A model generated the notes under the pieces. That model was not told where the DNA came from, ran no database searches, and saw nothing but the letters and a program-made list of their open reading frames with translations. Positions 17,660 to 26,358 of a DNA stretch of 64,000 bases are shown one piece after another (within the stretch, counting starts at the first letter, position 1; each line of letters begins with the position of its first letter). The DNA is from an endosymbiont of Galathealinum brachiosum (lineage in GTDB: Bacteria; Pseudomonadota; Gammaproteobacteria; SZUA-229), in the NCBI GenBank assembly GCA_003349885.1, contig QFXC01000004.1:836-64835 (forward strand), read 5' to 3'. The translations under genes and the position numbers were made by a program.

Positions 17660-17688
17660 TTGTAGTAAGGCCTATTACCCCGTATAAT
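17660..17688 (+). promoter_or_regulatory. Promoter of the rpsF operon
   Basis: TTGTAG (17660-17665) and a perfect TATAAT (17683-17688) are separated by 17 bases, which is the ideal sigma-70 spacing. Transcription would start near 17695, giving a leader of about 95 bases before rpsF. Confidence 0.75.
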
Positions 17689-17694
17689 CGCGCG

Positions 17695-17720
17695 CCTGAG
17701 TCATGAGGCTCAGTTTTTTT
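17695..17720 (+). terminator. Terminator-like hairpin at the start of the rpsF leader
   Basis: CTGAG and CTCAG arms around TCATGAGG are followed by seven T residues. It lies at the predicted transcription start, so it could stop read-through from the esterase gene or act as an attenuator for rpsF transcripts. Confidence 0.55.
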
Positions 17721-17765
17721 AACTCCTTGTTCTACTGATGGACTGTTTATACAGCTATGCAGAGG

Positions 17766-17792
17766 GCATTAACCGTAGGGAGCATACAATGC
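17766..17792 (+). promoter_or_regulatory. Candidate S6:S18 autoregulatory site on rpsF mRNA
   Basis: GCATT (17766-17770) can pair with AATGC (17788-17792), which includes the rpsF start codon. The loop holds CCG (17773-17775) and the ribosome site TAGGGAG. The S6:S18 complex is known to bind a CCG-containing hairpin in rpsF leaders of many bacteria; assignment here is by resemblance. Confidence 0.5.
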
Positions 17793-18214
17793 GTCATTAC
17801 GAAATAGTGTTTTTGGTCCACCCTGACCAAAGCGAACAGGTGCCAGCGATGATAGAACGCTATAAAGGCATTATTGAATCTAAAGGTGGCAAAATTCACC
17901 GTCTTGAAGATTGGGGCCGTCGTCAACTGGCTTATTCAATCAATAAAATCCATAAAGCTCATTACGTTCTGATGAATGTAGAGTGCGGCAATGAAGAAAT
18001 GGCTGAGCTGGAATCTGGCTTCCGTTTTAACGATGCTGTTCTACGTAATATGGTTATCAAGTGCAAAGAAGCTATCACTGAGCAATCTCCTCTTATGAAA
18101 GAAGAAGAAAGCAAGAAGTCTGATAAGCGTGAAACTAAAGTTGAAACAACTGAAGAATCTGCACCTGCACCTACTGAAGAAGCTGCTCCTGAAGCAGATG
18201 CTTCTGCTGAATAA
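17789..18214 (+). CDS. rpsF: 30S ribosomal protein S6
   Basis: S6 binds S18 on the platform of the small subunit. [15 protein letters not shown] and the W-G-R-R-Q-L-A-Y segment are diagnostic. The 141-residue length includes an acidic Glu/Ala/Pro-rich tail; such tails receive extra glutamates from RimK in E. coli. The start at 17789 follows a GGGAG ribosome site; a longer in-frame reading upstream has no such site. It is the first gene of rpsF-rpsR-rplI, without priB. Confidence 0.97.
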   Translation: MRHYEIVFLVHPDQSEQVPAMIERYKGIIESKGGKIHRLEDWGRRQLAYSINKIHKAHYVLMNVECGNEEMAELESGFRFNDAVLRNMVIKCKEAITEQSPLMKEEESKKSDKRETKVETTEESAPAPTEEAAPEADASAE

Positions 18215-18231
18215 TTGAGAGGATATTAAAG

Positions 18232-18453
18232 ATGGCATATTTTCGTCGTAAAAAATTCTGTCGTTTCACTGCTGAAGGCATTACACAGTGTGACTACAAA
18301 GATCTTAATCTGCTGAAAAACTTTGTTGGTGAAACAGGTAAAATTGTACCTGCACGTATCACAGGTACTAAAGCTAAATACCAACGTCAGGTAACAACTG
18401 CAATTAAGCGTGCGCGCTACCTTGCATTGCTTCCTTACACTGACCAGCACTAA
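18232..18453 (+). CDS. rpsR: 30S ribosomal protein S18
   Basis: The 73-residue protein shows the S18 signature ([41 protein letters not shown]). An AGAGGA ribosome site precedes it. It lies 17 bases after rpsF, so the partners S6 and S18 are made together. Confidence 0.98.
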   Translation: MAYFRRKKFCRFTAEGITQCDYKDLNLLKNFVGETGKIVPARITGTKAKYQRQVTTAIKRARYLALLPYTDQH

Positions 18454-18470
18454 ATTCAGAGGATTAAATA

Positions 18471-18920
18471 ATGGATATCATTCTATTAGAAAAAGTTGAT
18501 CGCCTGGGTAAGCTGGGTGATGTAGTAAGCGTTAAAAATGGCTTCGCACGTAATTTCCTATTACCATTTGGTAAAGCTAAAATTGCTAACGAAGCAAACG
18601 TTAAAGAGTTAGAAGAGCGTCGTGCTGAATTTGAAGCTAAAGAAGCTGAAACACTAGCAACTGCAACTGCACTTAAAGCCAAATTAGATGAAATGACTAT
18701 TAGCATTACATCTAAGTCAGGTTCTGAAGGTAAGTTATTCGGTTCTGTAGGTAATGCAGATATTGCCGAAGCGATTGTTGCTGCAGGCGTAGATATCGAG
18801 AAGAAAGTGGTTCGTCTTCCTACTGGTCCAATTCGTAATGCGGGTGAGTATGAAATTGATCTACATTTACATTCTGATGTAAATGCACAGATTAAGTTGA
18901 CGATTATTGGTGAAGAATAA
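18471..18920 (+). CDS. rplI: 50S ribosomal protein L9
   Basis: L9 has an N-terminal rRNA-binding domain (M-D-I-I-L-L-E-K-V-D-R-L-G-K-L-G-D and V-K-N-G-F-A-R-N-F-L-L-P), a long connecting helix and a C-terminal domain (K-L-F-G-S-V). The length of 149 residues matches E. coli. AGAGGA precedes the ATG by 7 bases. It is the last gene of the operon and is followed by a strong terminator. Confidence 0.98.
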   Translation: MDIILLEKVDRLGKLGDVVSVKNGFARNFLLPFGKAKIANEANVKELEERRAEFEAKEAETLATATALKAKLDEMTISITSKSGSEGKLFGSVGNADIAEAIVAAGVDIEKKVVRLPTGPIRNAGEYEIDLHLHSDVNAQIKLTIIGEE

Positions 18921-18947
18921 GTTACATACTTTCATCATAAGCTTCAA

Positions 18948-18980
18948 CAACAGCCGGGCATTGCCCGGCTGTTGTCGTTT
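18948..18980 (+). terminator. Intrinsic terminator of the rpsF operon
   Basis: CAACAGCCGGGC (18948-18959) pairs perfectly with 18963-18974 over 12 bases with a 3-base loop, followed by TCGTTT. It lies 27 bases after the rplI stop. Confidence 0.85.
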
Positions 18981-19100
18981 ATGGAACTAATAGTTTCTGA
19001 TATTTAACGCTGTAGGGGTAGCTGTAGCTGACGAAAAATAGTGTGATGCGAAGTGTGCAGGATAAATATATTAACTAATATGTTGTAACGATATTTATAT

Positions 19101-19523
19101 TTATTTTGGAAAATCAAGAATTGGCTGGGTAGGGTAGGCGACGGAGCACTCATCTATTGAGTGTTTTATTAATGCTTTTTTTAATGCTGCATCAGCAGCA
19201 ATCCATTCATTTCTTAAATCATCAGCGACACCTGCTTCTTTGATGGATGCAGATAGAATCTTTGCTCGCTCTTCGAATAACTCTTCGGTGATTAACATAT
19301 GTTGATGAGCAGACTTGGGGCTTTTTCCGCTATAACCTTTAGGTCCACCGAATAGCTGCATCATAAAATCAGTTTGCTGTTCTTCAAGTACGTGCTGTGG
19401 TTTTTCAGCAAAGTATTTTTTCAACCAGCTGTGTGCATAGATTTTGTCATAAAATATCTTATGTACCTTATTGAGTGTTTCAATGCCGCCAAGACGGTCA
19501 TATAAAGTCTTATCTATTTTCAT
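19101..19523 (-). CDS. Truncated hemoglobin
   Basis: The 140-residue protein follows the 2-over-2 globin pattern: Y-D-R-L-G-G near the start, a B-helix F-Y-D-K-I, the E-helix Q-Q-T-D-F-M-M-Q-L-F-G-G-P and the F-region S-A-H-Q-H-M, where the first His is the likely haem ligand, then a G-H helix region ending in a Trp. Family members bind O2 or NO and protect against nitrosative stress. Group I or II cannot be fixed by eye. It stands alone in orientation between the rplI terminator and the coiled-coil gene. Confidence 0.85.
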   Translation of the reverse strand: MKIDKTLYDRLGGIETLNKVHKIFYDKIYAHSWLKKYFAEKPQHVLEEQQTDFMMQLFGGPKGYSGKSPKSAHQHMLITEELFEERAKILSASIKEAGVADDLRNEWIAADAALKKALIKHSIDECSVAYPTQPILDFPK

Positions 19524-19597
19524 GATCTAAAAATCCGCTTCTCTCATAATGTATGGCGTGTATATTATAGTGGATAGTTTGTATTTACAGGATTTTA

Positions 19598-20842
19598 TTA
19601 TGAGTTATCGCCGTGCATTGCTTCATACATGGCCAGGTACTCTGTTTCCATAGAGCTGAACTCATCCTGCAGCTGTGCAAATGCAACATCTTTTTTAATG
19701 ACCTCTTCTTCAAGTGAACTTATTGCGCTCTTTAATGCATCGGTCTCTTCATTGTCTGCAGCCGAATCATTTACTTCAGCTGCTTCTGATTCTTCAGTTG
19801 ATTCTTTGAGTCTCTCATTTTCCTCTTCAAGTATTGATATGCAGCTCATCATTTCTTTTGAAGTGCGGGCAAAATCACTAATAGTGTCTTTTAGTTTGTC
19901 TGCCTGAGCAGCGTCAATTTCAAGGGATTCAATAGTATCAATAAGTTGTTTGATTTTATTTTCCTGCTGCTCGACCACTTCTTTTATCTGATCAAGGTCA
20001 ATGAGGGAGTCGCTTTCCTCGGCTTTGTTGTCATCCTGTTTTTCAAATAAAGAGTCATGACGGGCTTCCATTTTATCGACTTCTTCCTGAAGGCGGTTGT
20101 TTTCCATTTCCAGAACTTCCATGCACATTTTAGAGTCACTGAGTTGTCTTTCGATAGTTTCAATTTGTTCTTTAAGTATTTTAAGTGATTCGGATTCTTC
20201 AGGGTGTTCCTGCTCAGCGCCTTCCATCGCTTTTTTCATGCTGCTTAAAGCGTTTTCCTGTTCGTAAATTATATCTTTTAATTTGTTAACTTCACCGTCG
20301 ATTTTTTTACCCTGAGTTTCGATATAAAATACTTTTTCTTTGCTTTCCTGTGCAGGGTTTTCATTTGATTCCGTAGAAGATATGGTTTCTGTAGTTGAAA
20401 ATTGTTCAAGCAGGTTTTTCATTCCATCGTAGATGCTATCCCAGAATTGTATTTCATGTTCAGTGTTCTCAGCGGCGGCTTTTTCCATAAGCAAAAACTG
20501 TTCACGTGCCTGTAATAAGCTGCTTTGTGTTTCATTGGGGGCGGGTGAGGTGTTTTTATCTTCGAGTTGTTCTTCAGTGTTGTCAGGTTTTTCCTCTTCA
20601 ATGCTTTTCTGTTGCTCTGATTTTGTGTTGTTGCGCTCCATTGCCTGCTCAAGAAAATCGATATAGCTGCTTCCCAGATCAATGGCATCAAATTCATCCT
20701 CGGCCTGTTGAGCTGTCAGTTTTTGATCTGCATTAGTGAGTTTGGGTTTACGTAATAGAATTACTGCCAGAGTTATACTTAACCCTATAAATACAAGCAG
20801 TACTTCAGCTATGATCAATACGTATATTAGAGGGATTTGCAT
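19598..20842 (-). CDS. Membrane-anchored acidic coiled-coil protein, function unknown
   Basis: I do not recognise this 414-residue protein. One hydrophobic helix (about residues 4-29) followed by R-K suggests an inner-membrane anchor with the body in the cytoplasm. The rest is very acidic and almost entirely heptad-like coiled coil (about 175-410), rich in Glu, Gln, Lys and Ser, with low-complexity stretches around 75-110. It starts 8 bases after the stop of the VWA gene, so the two are almost certainly cotranscribed. I infer a structural partner for the VWA protein; no catalytic motif is present. Confidence 0.75.
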   Translation of the reverse strand: MQIPLIYVLIIAEVLLVFIGLSITLAVILLRKPKLTNADQKLTAQQAEDEFDAIDLGSSYIDFLEQAMERNNTKSEQQKSIEEEKPDNTEEQLEDKNTSPAPNETQSSLLQAREQFLLMEKAAAENTEHEIQFWDSIYDGMKNLLEQFSTTETISSTESNENPAQESKEKVFYIETQGKKIDGEVNKLKDIIYEQENALSSMKKAMEGAEQEHPEESESLKILKEQIETIERQLSDSKMCMEVLEMENNRLQEEVDKMEARHDSLFEKQDDNKAEESDSLIDLDQIKEVVEQQENKIKQLIDTIESLEIDAAQADKLKDTISDFARTSKEMMSCISILEEENERLKESTEESEAAEVNDSAADNEETDALKSAISSLEEEVIKKDVAFAQLQDEFSSMETEYLAMYEAMHGDNS

Positions 20843-20850
20843 TTTATTTT

Positions 20851-22350
20851 CTATTCTTCTTCATTTGAGGTTTCTGGTGTTGCTTTGCTGTTTTTAAAAT
20901 GTCTATAAATAAGAAATCCATTTAATCCAAGAAATATTATTACGACATTAAATATGCCAAAGTAAATCAATATCTTTGTTATGTCTTCTTCGGGTTCTTC
21001 ATCTATAGGCAGGGCCTCAGGTTCTTCTATAATAACTTCTTCTTTTATGATGACTTCTTCAACAGGCTCCGGTTCAGTAGGCATGGTGTTTTTAAAGGAG
21101 AATATTTGTTGGCGTTGAAATGTTCGTGATTTGGCAATGATGGCTGCCCCATATATTCCATCGAGTTGAGGTTTAAAGTGAATAATAAATTCCCCCTGTT
21201 CATTGGCAGCTTCAATTGGGAATGTCTCTATGGTGTCGTCCGGGTGCTCTATTTCTAAAGCGACTTCCATGCTCTTTAATAACTCCTGATTAGCTTCAGT
21301 TTCTTCGTTCTGAATAAACCATGATTTTATAATTAATTCAGGTTGATAGCTGTCTTCGTTGAATTCGAACTGGGTGCGAAGTTTTACGTCAGTTACGATA
21401 TATGCCCGGTTATCATCATCGCTGAATAAAATTTTCCATTCGCCTTCATCGGGTTTTTTTATGGTTATCATATCGAAGCTTGTTGAGACAAACCATTTTA
21501 TTTTTTCAGATTTAAAGGTGGAGTTTATTTTTTCCCCAGTGGGTGGTTGAAGGTATATCTGGCTATTTTCAGATGATTTATTAGCTATAATTGTAATTTC
21601 ATTAATGCTGGCATCAACAATGAATTTATTTTCATTTAAGGGGAGCATGTCAGGTTGTTTAGTTTGTTCAAATATTTTACTGAACACCTTATGTAAAACA
21701 TCGTCACTTGCAGCTAATGCATAACGACCGTCTGTTGCTTCAGCTATTTCCTGTAATAATTCCTGATCGGATGCTTCGGTAAATGCAATGCTGTATATTT
21801 TTATATTGTGTTCAATTAATTTGGGTAGCAAATCTTCAAATATCTGAGTTCTTAACTGTGCAGATTTTTCAGCATTACCTACATCCATCTGTCCATCAGA
21901 CATTAAGATAATAATAGGTTCTCTGTTGATCTGGTCGCTTTCTTTTAAAAACTCAATGCCTTTTTCAATTGCAGAGTGAATATTGGTGTGCATGCCTTTG
22001 TGTGAGATTTTATCTGTAGCACGTAGTGCCTGATTAAGCTGCTTGTCGTTTTCAAGTTGAGTCAGATAAGTAATTGGCCAGGCTTTGCTGCTGAAGCTGA
22101 CAACACTGAGTCGATCCTGGTTACCAAGTAGTGAAATAAATAATTTAGCAGCAGGTTTACGTAGCTGTTTGGGGTCGGTTTGTTTCATGCTACCTGAGCT
22201 GTCCATGATAACGACCGTATCAAGAGGAAGTTTGTCCTCGAGTGGGGTGTTAACAGCATGAGATAAAGTGCTTGCCATGCTCAGTGTAAGACAGACGGAA
22301 GTGAGTAATTTTTTAATCGATATAATATTTGGCACAGCCAATGCCCGCAT
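20851..22350 (-). CDS. VWA-domain protein with signal peptide and C-terminal membrane helix
   Basis: The 499-residue protein has an N-terminal signal (about residues 1-32) and a von Willebrand A domain (about 44-235) with a complete metal site: D50-S-S-G-S54, a Thr in G-M-H-T-N, and the Asp in M-S-D-G-Q. A region of beta-sandwich-like sequence (about 250-430) follows, then a Glu/Pro stalk and a membrane helix near 455-478 with a short basic tail. The topology puts the VWA domain in the periplasm with the end in the cytoplasm. VWA domains bind partner proteins through Mg2+. With its coiled-coil neighbour it may bridge periplasm and cytoplasm; no MoxR ATPase is nearby. Confidence 0.82.
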   Translation of the reverse strand: MRALAVPNIISIKKLLTSVCLTLSMASTLSHAVNTPLEDKLPLDTVVIMDSSGSMKQTDPKQLRKPAAKLFISLLGNQDRLSVVSFSSKAWPITYLTQLENDKQLNQALRATDKISHKGMHTNIHSAIEKGIEFLKESDQINREPIIILMSDGQMDVGNAEKSAQLRTQIFEDLLPKLIEHNIKIYSIAFTEASDQELLQEIAEATDGRYALAASDDVLHKVFSKIFEQTKQPDMLPLNENKFIVDASINEITIIANKSSENSQIYLQPPTGEKINSTFKSEKIKWFVSTSFDMITIKKPDEGEWKILFSDDDNRAYIVTDVKLRTQFEFNEDSYQPELIIKSWFIQNEETEANQELLKSMEVALEIEHPDDTIETFPIEAANEQGEFIIHFKPQLDGIYGAAIIAKSRTFQRQQIFSFKNTMPTEPEPVEEVIIKEEVIIEEPEALPIDEEPEEDITKILIYFGIFNVVIIFLGLNGFLIYRHFKNSKATPETSNEEE

Positions 22351-22497
22351 TTTTATGTTTTATTGTCACAAAGTGTCATCATCTTAATGAAAAATTAAGT
22401 AAATTCCCCTAAGTCCTTCATTTTATTGTAGTACATATACAGAAAACTGTTATTAAGTGTTGAAAATTGATGTGTGAGAGGTGCTCTAAATTGAGCC

Positions 22498-22521
22498 CGG
22501 GGCAACTTGAGTGTTGCCCCG
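22498..22521 (-). terminator. Terminator hairpin after glnD
   Basis: CGGGGCAAC (22498-22506) pairs perfectly over 9 bases with 22513-22521, loop of 6. It begins 6 bases beyond the glnD stop. There is no strong T-run, so termination may be partial. Confidence 0.65.
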
Positions 22522-22526
22522 TAATG

Positions 22527-25181
22527 CTAATTTAGATATTTAAGCAGGGTTGATTTTAGTTTTTCCAACGACTGGTCATCAAGAAGTGGATTATGGTTTT
22601 TGTCGGTAATATAGAAATTATCCAGGGCTTTTTCACCCGCTGTAGCAATTTTTGCGTGATGAATATGTATTTCACATTCTGCAAAGGCCTTGGCTATATT
22701 TGCCAGTAAGCCGTGACGGTCGCTTGCGACGATATTTAATACGGTAATATCATTACCTACAAGCTGGTCGAAACGTATTTTTGTTTCTACAGAAAAGTTT
22801 TTCTGGGTGCGGCTTGGAAGTCTATTGGACGGGTTAATTATATCGTCAGGGTTGGTTAATCGAGACATAAGTTTGTCTGTTATCTCAACCATTCTGTACT
22901 GTTCAGTCGGGCTGCTGCCATTATCTTCTAGAACCTTAAAGCTATTGATAGCGAAATTATCATCCGTGATATTGATTTTAGCGTCAGCAATATTTAGACC
23001 GAGCTGTTCTAGTGTTGATGCGATGATAGCGAATGATTTATCGTTCTCTTCGCTATAGATGAATATTTCAGCTTCACCACGTGAGGTTATGCGGCTTTTT
23101 ATTTTTGGTAATGACTGCTCTGGATCAAGCAGGATCTGGCTATGCCAGCTAACTTCATAGGGTGTATGGTTAATGAAGTAGTCATCAGGGAAGGGTGTCC
23201 ACAATTCATTTAACTCCTCAGATACGACGCCGAGTTTAGCTAACAGGCGTGTTGCAGACGTGCGTGTTTCCTGAGATACAAATTCCCGTCGTATTGGGTT
23301 GTCTAAACCTGCTTTTATCGCAGCAGCGGCTTTATGGTATAACTCCGCTAGCAGGTTGGCTTTCCATGAGTTCCATTGTTTCGGATTGGTTGCACGTATA
23401 TCACACATAGTTAACAGGTAGAGGTTATCCAGATGCGCTAGGCTGCCCATTTCATTTGCAAAGGCAAATATGACCTCAGGGTCACTGATGTCCTTACGCT
23501 GAGCTACCATTGACATTAGCAGGTGTTTTTTGACTAACCAGCCAACAAATTTACTGTCTTCTTCCGATTGGCCATGATTAAGGCAGAACTCTTCAGCATC
23601 GACAGCCCCCAGTTCTGCGTGATTGCCTCCGCGGCCTTTTGCAATATCGTGAAACAGGCCTGCCAGATAAAGCAGTTCAGGTTTCTCAAGGTGGTGAAAA
23701 ATGCCACTGGCAAGAGGTTGCTCATGGGCAAAATTAGGCACAGATAAACGCCGCATGTTTCTAACAACGAACAGCGTATGCTGGTCGACGGTATAAGCAT
23801 GAAACAGATCGTACTGCATGCGCCCTACAATTTGATTAAATGCCGGTATATATGCTGCAAGAATGCCGTAACGGTTCATACGACGTAGCTCATGCGTTAC
23901 ACCGCGGGTCTGAGTAATGATATCTATAAATAACTGTTTTGCTGTTTGTGAAGCACGAAATTTTTCGTCAATGAGGTGTTTGTGCTCACGTATAAGGCGA
24001 ATTGTCTGGGCATGTACCCCGCGTATCTCGGGGTGTAGCTCCATTATGAGAAAAATCTCTAATAATGAGCTGGGGTGGTCGATGAAAATATCTTCGTTGC
24101 GGGCTGCAATGTAGTCATTTATAACGTGGAAACGAAGATTTATAACAACCGGTTCTTCCTGTTCGTCTGTATATAGAATCTCCTGACGAAACAGTTGTAG
24201 TAATAGTTCATTTAGTCGTTCAAGTTCAAGTACGGTGCGATAGTACTTTTGCATAAACTGTTCAATGGCAAGGTTGTTATCACCATCTTCGTATCCAAAG
24301 TCGCTAGCCAGTTGTCTTTGAAGGTCAAATAACATGCGGTCTTCATGTTTACCTGTAAGGTAATGCAGATGTATACGTATTTTCCATAAATAGGTCTGAC
24401 ATTCATTTAGCGTAGATAATTCGGTCTGTGAAAGGAAGCTGTGATCTGCCAGTTCATGTGATATTCGTGTACCAAAATGACGTTTGGCAACCCAGCCAAT
24501 CATTTGCAGGTCGCGCAGCCCACCGGGATTTTCTTTTATATTTGGTTCAAGATTGTAAGCTGTGTCGCCAAATTTGCGGTGGCGTTGGGTTTGCTCATCC
24601 AGTTTGGCTTTGAAAAAATCCTTGCTGTTCCAGATCTTGTCAGGTCCAGTGGCATCCACCATGTCATTAAAGAGTGATTCATCACCCGTTAGCAGGCGTG
24701 ACTCCATCAGGTTGGTGACTACCGTTATGTCTTTTGTTGCTTCGTCGATACATTCTGTGAGGGTGCGTACACTGTGTCCGATATCGAGCTTACTGTCCCA
24801 TAACAGCATTAAAAACTGTTCAAGTTTTTCTTTGGTTTCCGGGCTTTCTTTTTCTTTTAATAATAACATCAGATCAATATCTGATGCCGGGTGTAGCTCA
24901 CCTCGGCCATAACCGCCTACAGCTATCAATGCAACGCTCTGGTTGCAATCAGAAAAATGAACATTAAATGCCTGAATTAAAATCTGATCAATAAAACTGG
25001 CGCGGGTATGGACGATTTCAAGCGTGCTTGCTCCAGCTTCAAATGCCTGTTTGATCGCTTCCTGACCAGACTGAATGGTTTCTTTCAGTAAACTGAGTAG
25101 TTGGTCTGGCTTTGACTCCAGCTGATTGTTAAAGCTTTTTACATTAAAAATTTCAATGGAACGAAGTGTTATATTTGTCAT
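22527..25181 (-). CDS. glnD: Bifunctional uridylyltransferase / uridylyl-removing enzyme GlnD
   Basis: GlnD senses glutamine and modifies or demodifies PII proteins to set nitrogen assimilation. The nucleotidyltransferase motif is G-G-Y-G-R-G-E-L-H-P-A-S-D-I-D (residues 89-103, with metal-binding D101 and D103). An HD domain with F-H-D-I-A-K-G-R-G-G-N-H does the removal, and two ACT domains at the C-terminus bind glutamine (near residues 695-884). The length of 884 residues matches E. coli (890). It lies downstream of map as in many gammaproteobacteria. Confidence 0.97.
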   Translation of the reverse strand: MTNITLRSIEIFNVKSFNNQLESKPDQLLSLLKETIQSGQEAIKQAFEAGASTLEIVHTRASFIDQILIQAFNVHFSDCNQSVALIAVGGYGRGELHPASDIDLMLLLKEKESPETKEKLEQFLMLLWDSKLDIGHSVRTLTECIDEATKDITVVTNLMESRLLTGDESLFNDMVDATGPDKIWNSKDFFKAKLDEQTQRHRKFGDTAYNLEPNIKENPGGLRDLQMIGWVAKRHFGTRISHELADHSFLSQTELSTLNECQTYLWKIRIHLHYLTGKHEDRMLFDLQRQLASDFGYEDGDNNLAIEQFMQKYYRTVLELERLNELLLQLFRQEILYTDEQEEPVVINLRFHVINDYIAARNEDIFIDHPSSLLEIFLIMELHPEIRGVHAQTIRLIREHKHLIDEKFRASQTAKQLFIDIITQTRGVTHELRRMNRYGILAAYIPAFNQIVGRMQYDLFHAYTVDQHTLFVVRNMRRLSVPNFAHEQPLASGIFHHLEKPELLYLAGLFHDIAKGRGGNHAELGAVDAEEFCLNHGQSEEDSKFVGWLVKKHLLMSMVAQRKDISDPEVIFAFANEMGSLAHLDNLYLLTMCDIRATNPKQWNSWKANLLAELYHKAAAAIKAGLDNPIRREFVSQETRTSATRLLAKLGVVSEELNELWTPFPDDYFINHTPYEVSWHSQILLDPEQSLPKIKSRITSRGEAEIFIYSEENDKSFAIIASTLEQLGLNIADAKINITDDNFAINSFKVLEDNGSSPTEQYRMVEITDKLMSRLTNPDDIINPSNRLPSRTQKNFSVETKIRFDQLVGNDITVLNIVASDRHGLLANIAKAFAECEIHIHHAKIATAGEKALDNFYITDKNHNPLLDDQSLEKLKSTLLKYLN

Positions 25182-25289
25182 GTAATCTCTATCGTATTTC
25201 TGTAACGCTTGTGTATGGACGTCAGGTGGTCGGGCGGGTCAAGCCGTCTTTAAGGCTCAGTGCGTTTAAACTGGCTCCATTTCGAAGTA

Positions 25290-26057
25290 TTAAATTGTTT
25301 CGTTTTCACGCAGTGTTAGAACGTCGTATCCGGTAGGTGTGACTAGAATAGTGTGCTCCCATTGTGCTGAAAGGCTATGATCTTTAGTCACTACGGTCCA
25401 GTTGTCTTTAAGTACCTTAACCTGACGTTTACCAATATTGATCATAGGTTCTATGGTGAAGATCATTCCTTCCTGTAATGTCACACCCGTGCCGGCCGTG
25501 CCGTAATGCATAACCTGTGGGTCTTCGTGAAACCCTCTGCCAATACCATGGCCGCAATATTCACGTACTACAGAAAAACCTTTTGATTCGGCATGCTTCT
25601 GAATAACTTCTCCTATATCGCCAAGGCGGGCACCTGGTCTAACCAGTTTAATGCCTTTAATCAGACACTCATGGGAAACGTCAGACACACGAGTACCCTT
25701 GATAGTTGGTTCCCCTACATGGAACATTTTACTGGTGTCTCCGTGGTAATCATCTTTAATTACAGTGATATCGATATTGATGATATCGCCTTTCTTAAGT
25801 TTCTTCTCACACGGTATGCCGTGACAAACCTGAAAGTTTAGAGAGGTGCAGATAGATTTAGGAAAGCCGTGGTAGTTAAGAGGGGCTGGAATCGCTTTCT
25901 GTTTATTCACAATGTGATCATGGCATATACGGTCGAGCTCATTAGTGGTAACCCCCGGTTTTACATGGGGTTCGATCATCTCTAGTACTTCAGCCGCTAA
26001 ACGGCCTGCGATGCGCATTTTTTCGATTTCTTCCGGTGTTTTTATCAGTATGCTCAT
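25290..26057 (-). CDS. map: Methionine aminopeptidase, type I
   Basis: MAP removes the starting Met from new proteins. Metal ligands are visible: D96 (N-I-D-I-T-V), D107 (Y-H-G-D-T), H170 (G-H-G-I-G), E203 (I-E-P-M) and the late Glu in Q-W-E-H-T; H79 (C-H-G) is the conserved substrate contact. The 255-residue length fits when starting at M-S-I-L-I-K-T-P-E-E. The reading frame stays open another 67 codons upstream, but that stretch is basic, unlike MAP and overlaps the promoter region. The divergent map-rpsB arrangement is standard. Confidence 0.97.
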   Translation of the reverse strand: MSILIKTPEEIEKMRIAGRLAAEVLEMIEPHVKPGVTTNELDRICHDHIVNKQKAIPAPLNYHGFPKSICTSLNFQVCHGIPCEKKLKKGDIINIDITVIKDDYHGDTSKMFHVGEPTIKGTRVSDVSHECLIKGIKLVRPGARLGDIGEVIQKHAESKGFSVVREYCGHGIGRGFHEDPQVMHYGTAGTGVTLQEGMIFTIEPMINIGKRQVKVLKDNWTVVTKDHSLSAQWEHTILVTPTGYDVLTLRENETI

Positions 26058-26105
26058 ATGCTCGATTTGCTTGTGTTTTTTGTCTTGGAAAGCGATTAGG
26101 CCTGA

Positions 26106-26111
26106 ATTATA
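26106..26111 (-). promoter_or_regulatory. Candidate -10 box of map
   Basis: On the minus strand this is a perfect TATAAT, 49 bases before the map start. No good -35 was found at normal spacing. Confidence 0.4.
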
Positions 26112-26181
26112 GACGATTTTCAAGATTTCCTTAGTTTTCTTGGACTTAGCGGTTTTATTAAGATAAAAAATACGCTTTTTA

Positions 26182-26210
26182 TTGTTAAAAAACGGTATAT
26201 ATGATATAAA
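26182..26210 (+). promoter_or_regulatory. Promoter of rpsB-tsf
   Basis: TTGTTA (26182-26187) and TATAAA (26205-26210) are spaced by 17 bases. Transcription would start near 26217, giving a leader of about 140 bases. Confidence 0.75.
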
Positions 26211-26216
26211 GCCGCC

Positions 26217-26358
26217 GCGCTTATGCGCAAACGATAATTTTTTTAAATACGCACACATATCATCACCTTAGTAACTGGGTGCCTCGAACAGGGTTTTTTC
26301 TCTGGATCAGGTTGTTGCAAGGGGTATGTGGAGGCCTAACCCTAACTGGAGTTAAATC
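26217..26358 (+). promoter_or_regulatory. rpsB leader, candidate S2 autoregulatory region
   Basis: The predicted leader begins with GCGC-TTAT-GCGC (26217-26228), a small hairpin, and ends at a GGAG ribosome site 7 bases before the ATG. In E. coli S2 represses rpsB-tsf through such a conserved leader. Assignment here is by position only. Confidence 0.4.

Noticed and set aside
26058..26258. 67-codon N-terminal extension of map
   Set aside because: It is basic, unlike MAP family N-termini, and covers the map promoter region and the rpsB promoter; M-S-I-L-I-K-T-P-E-E is the family start.
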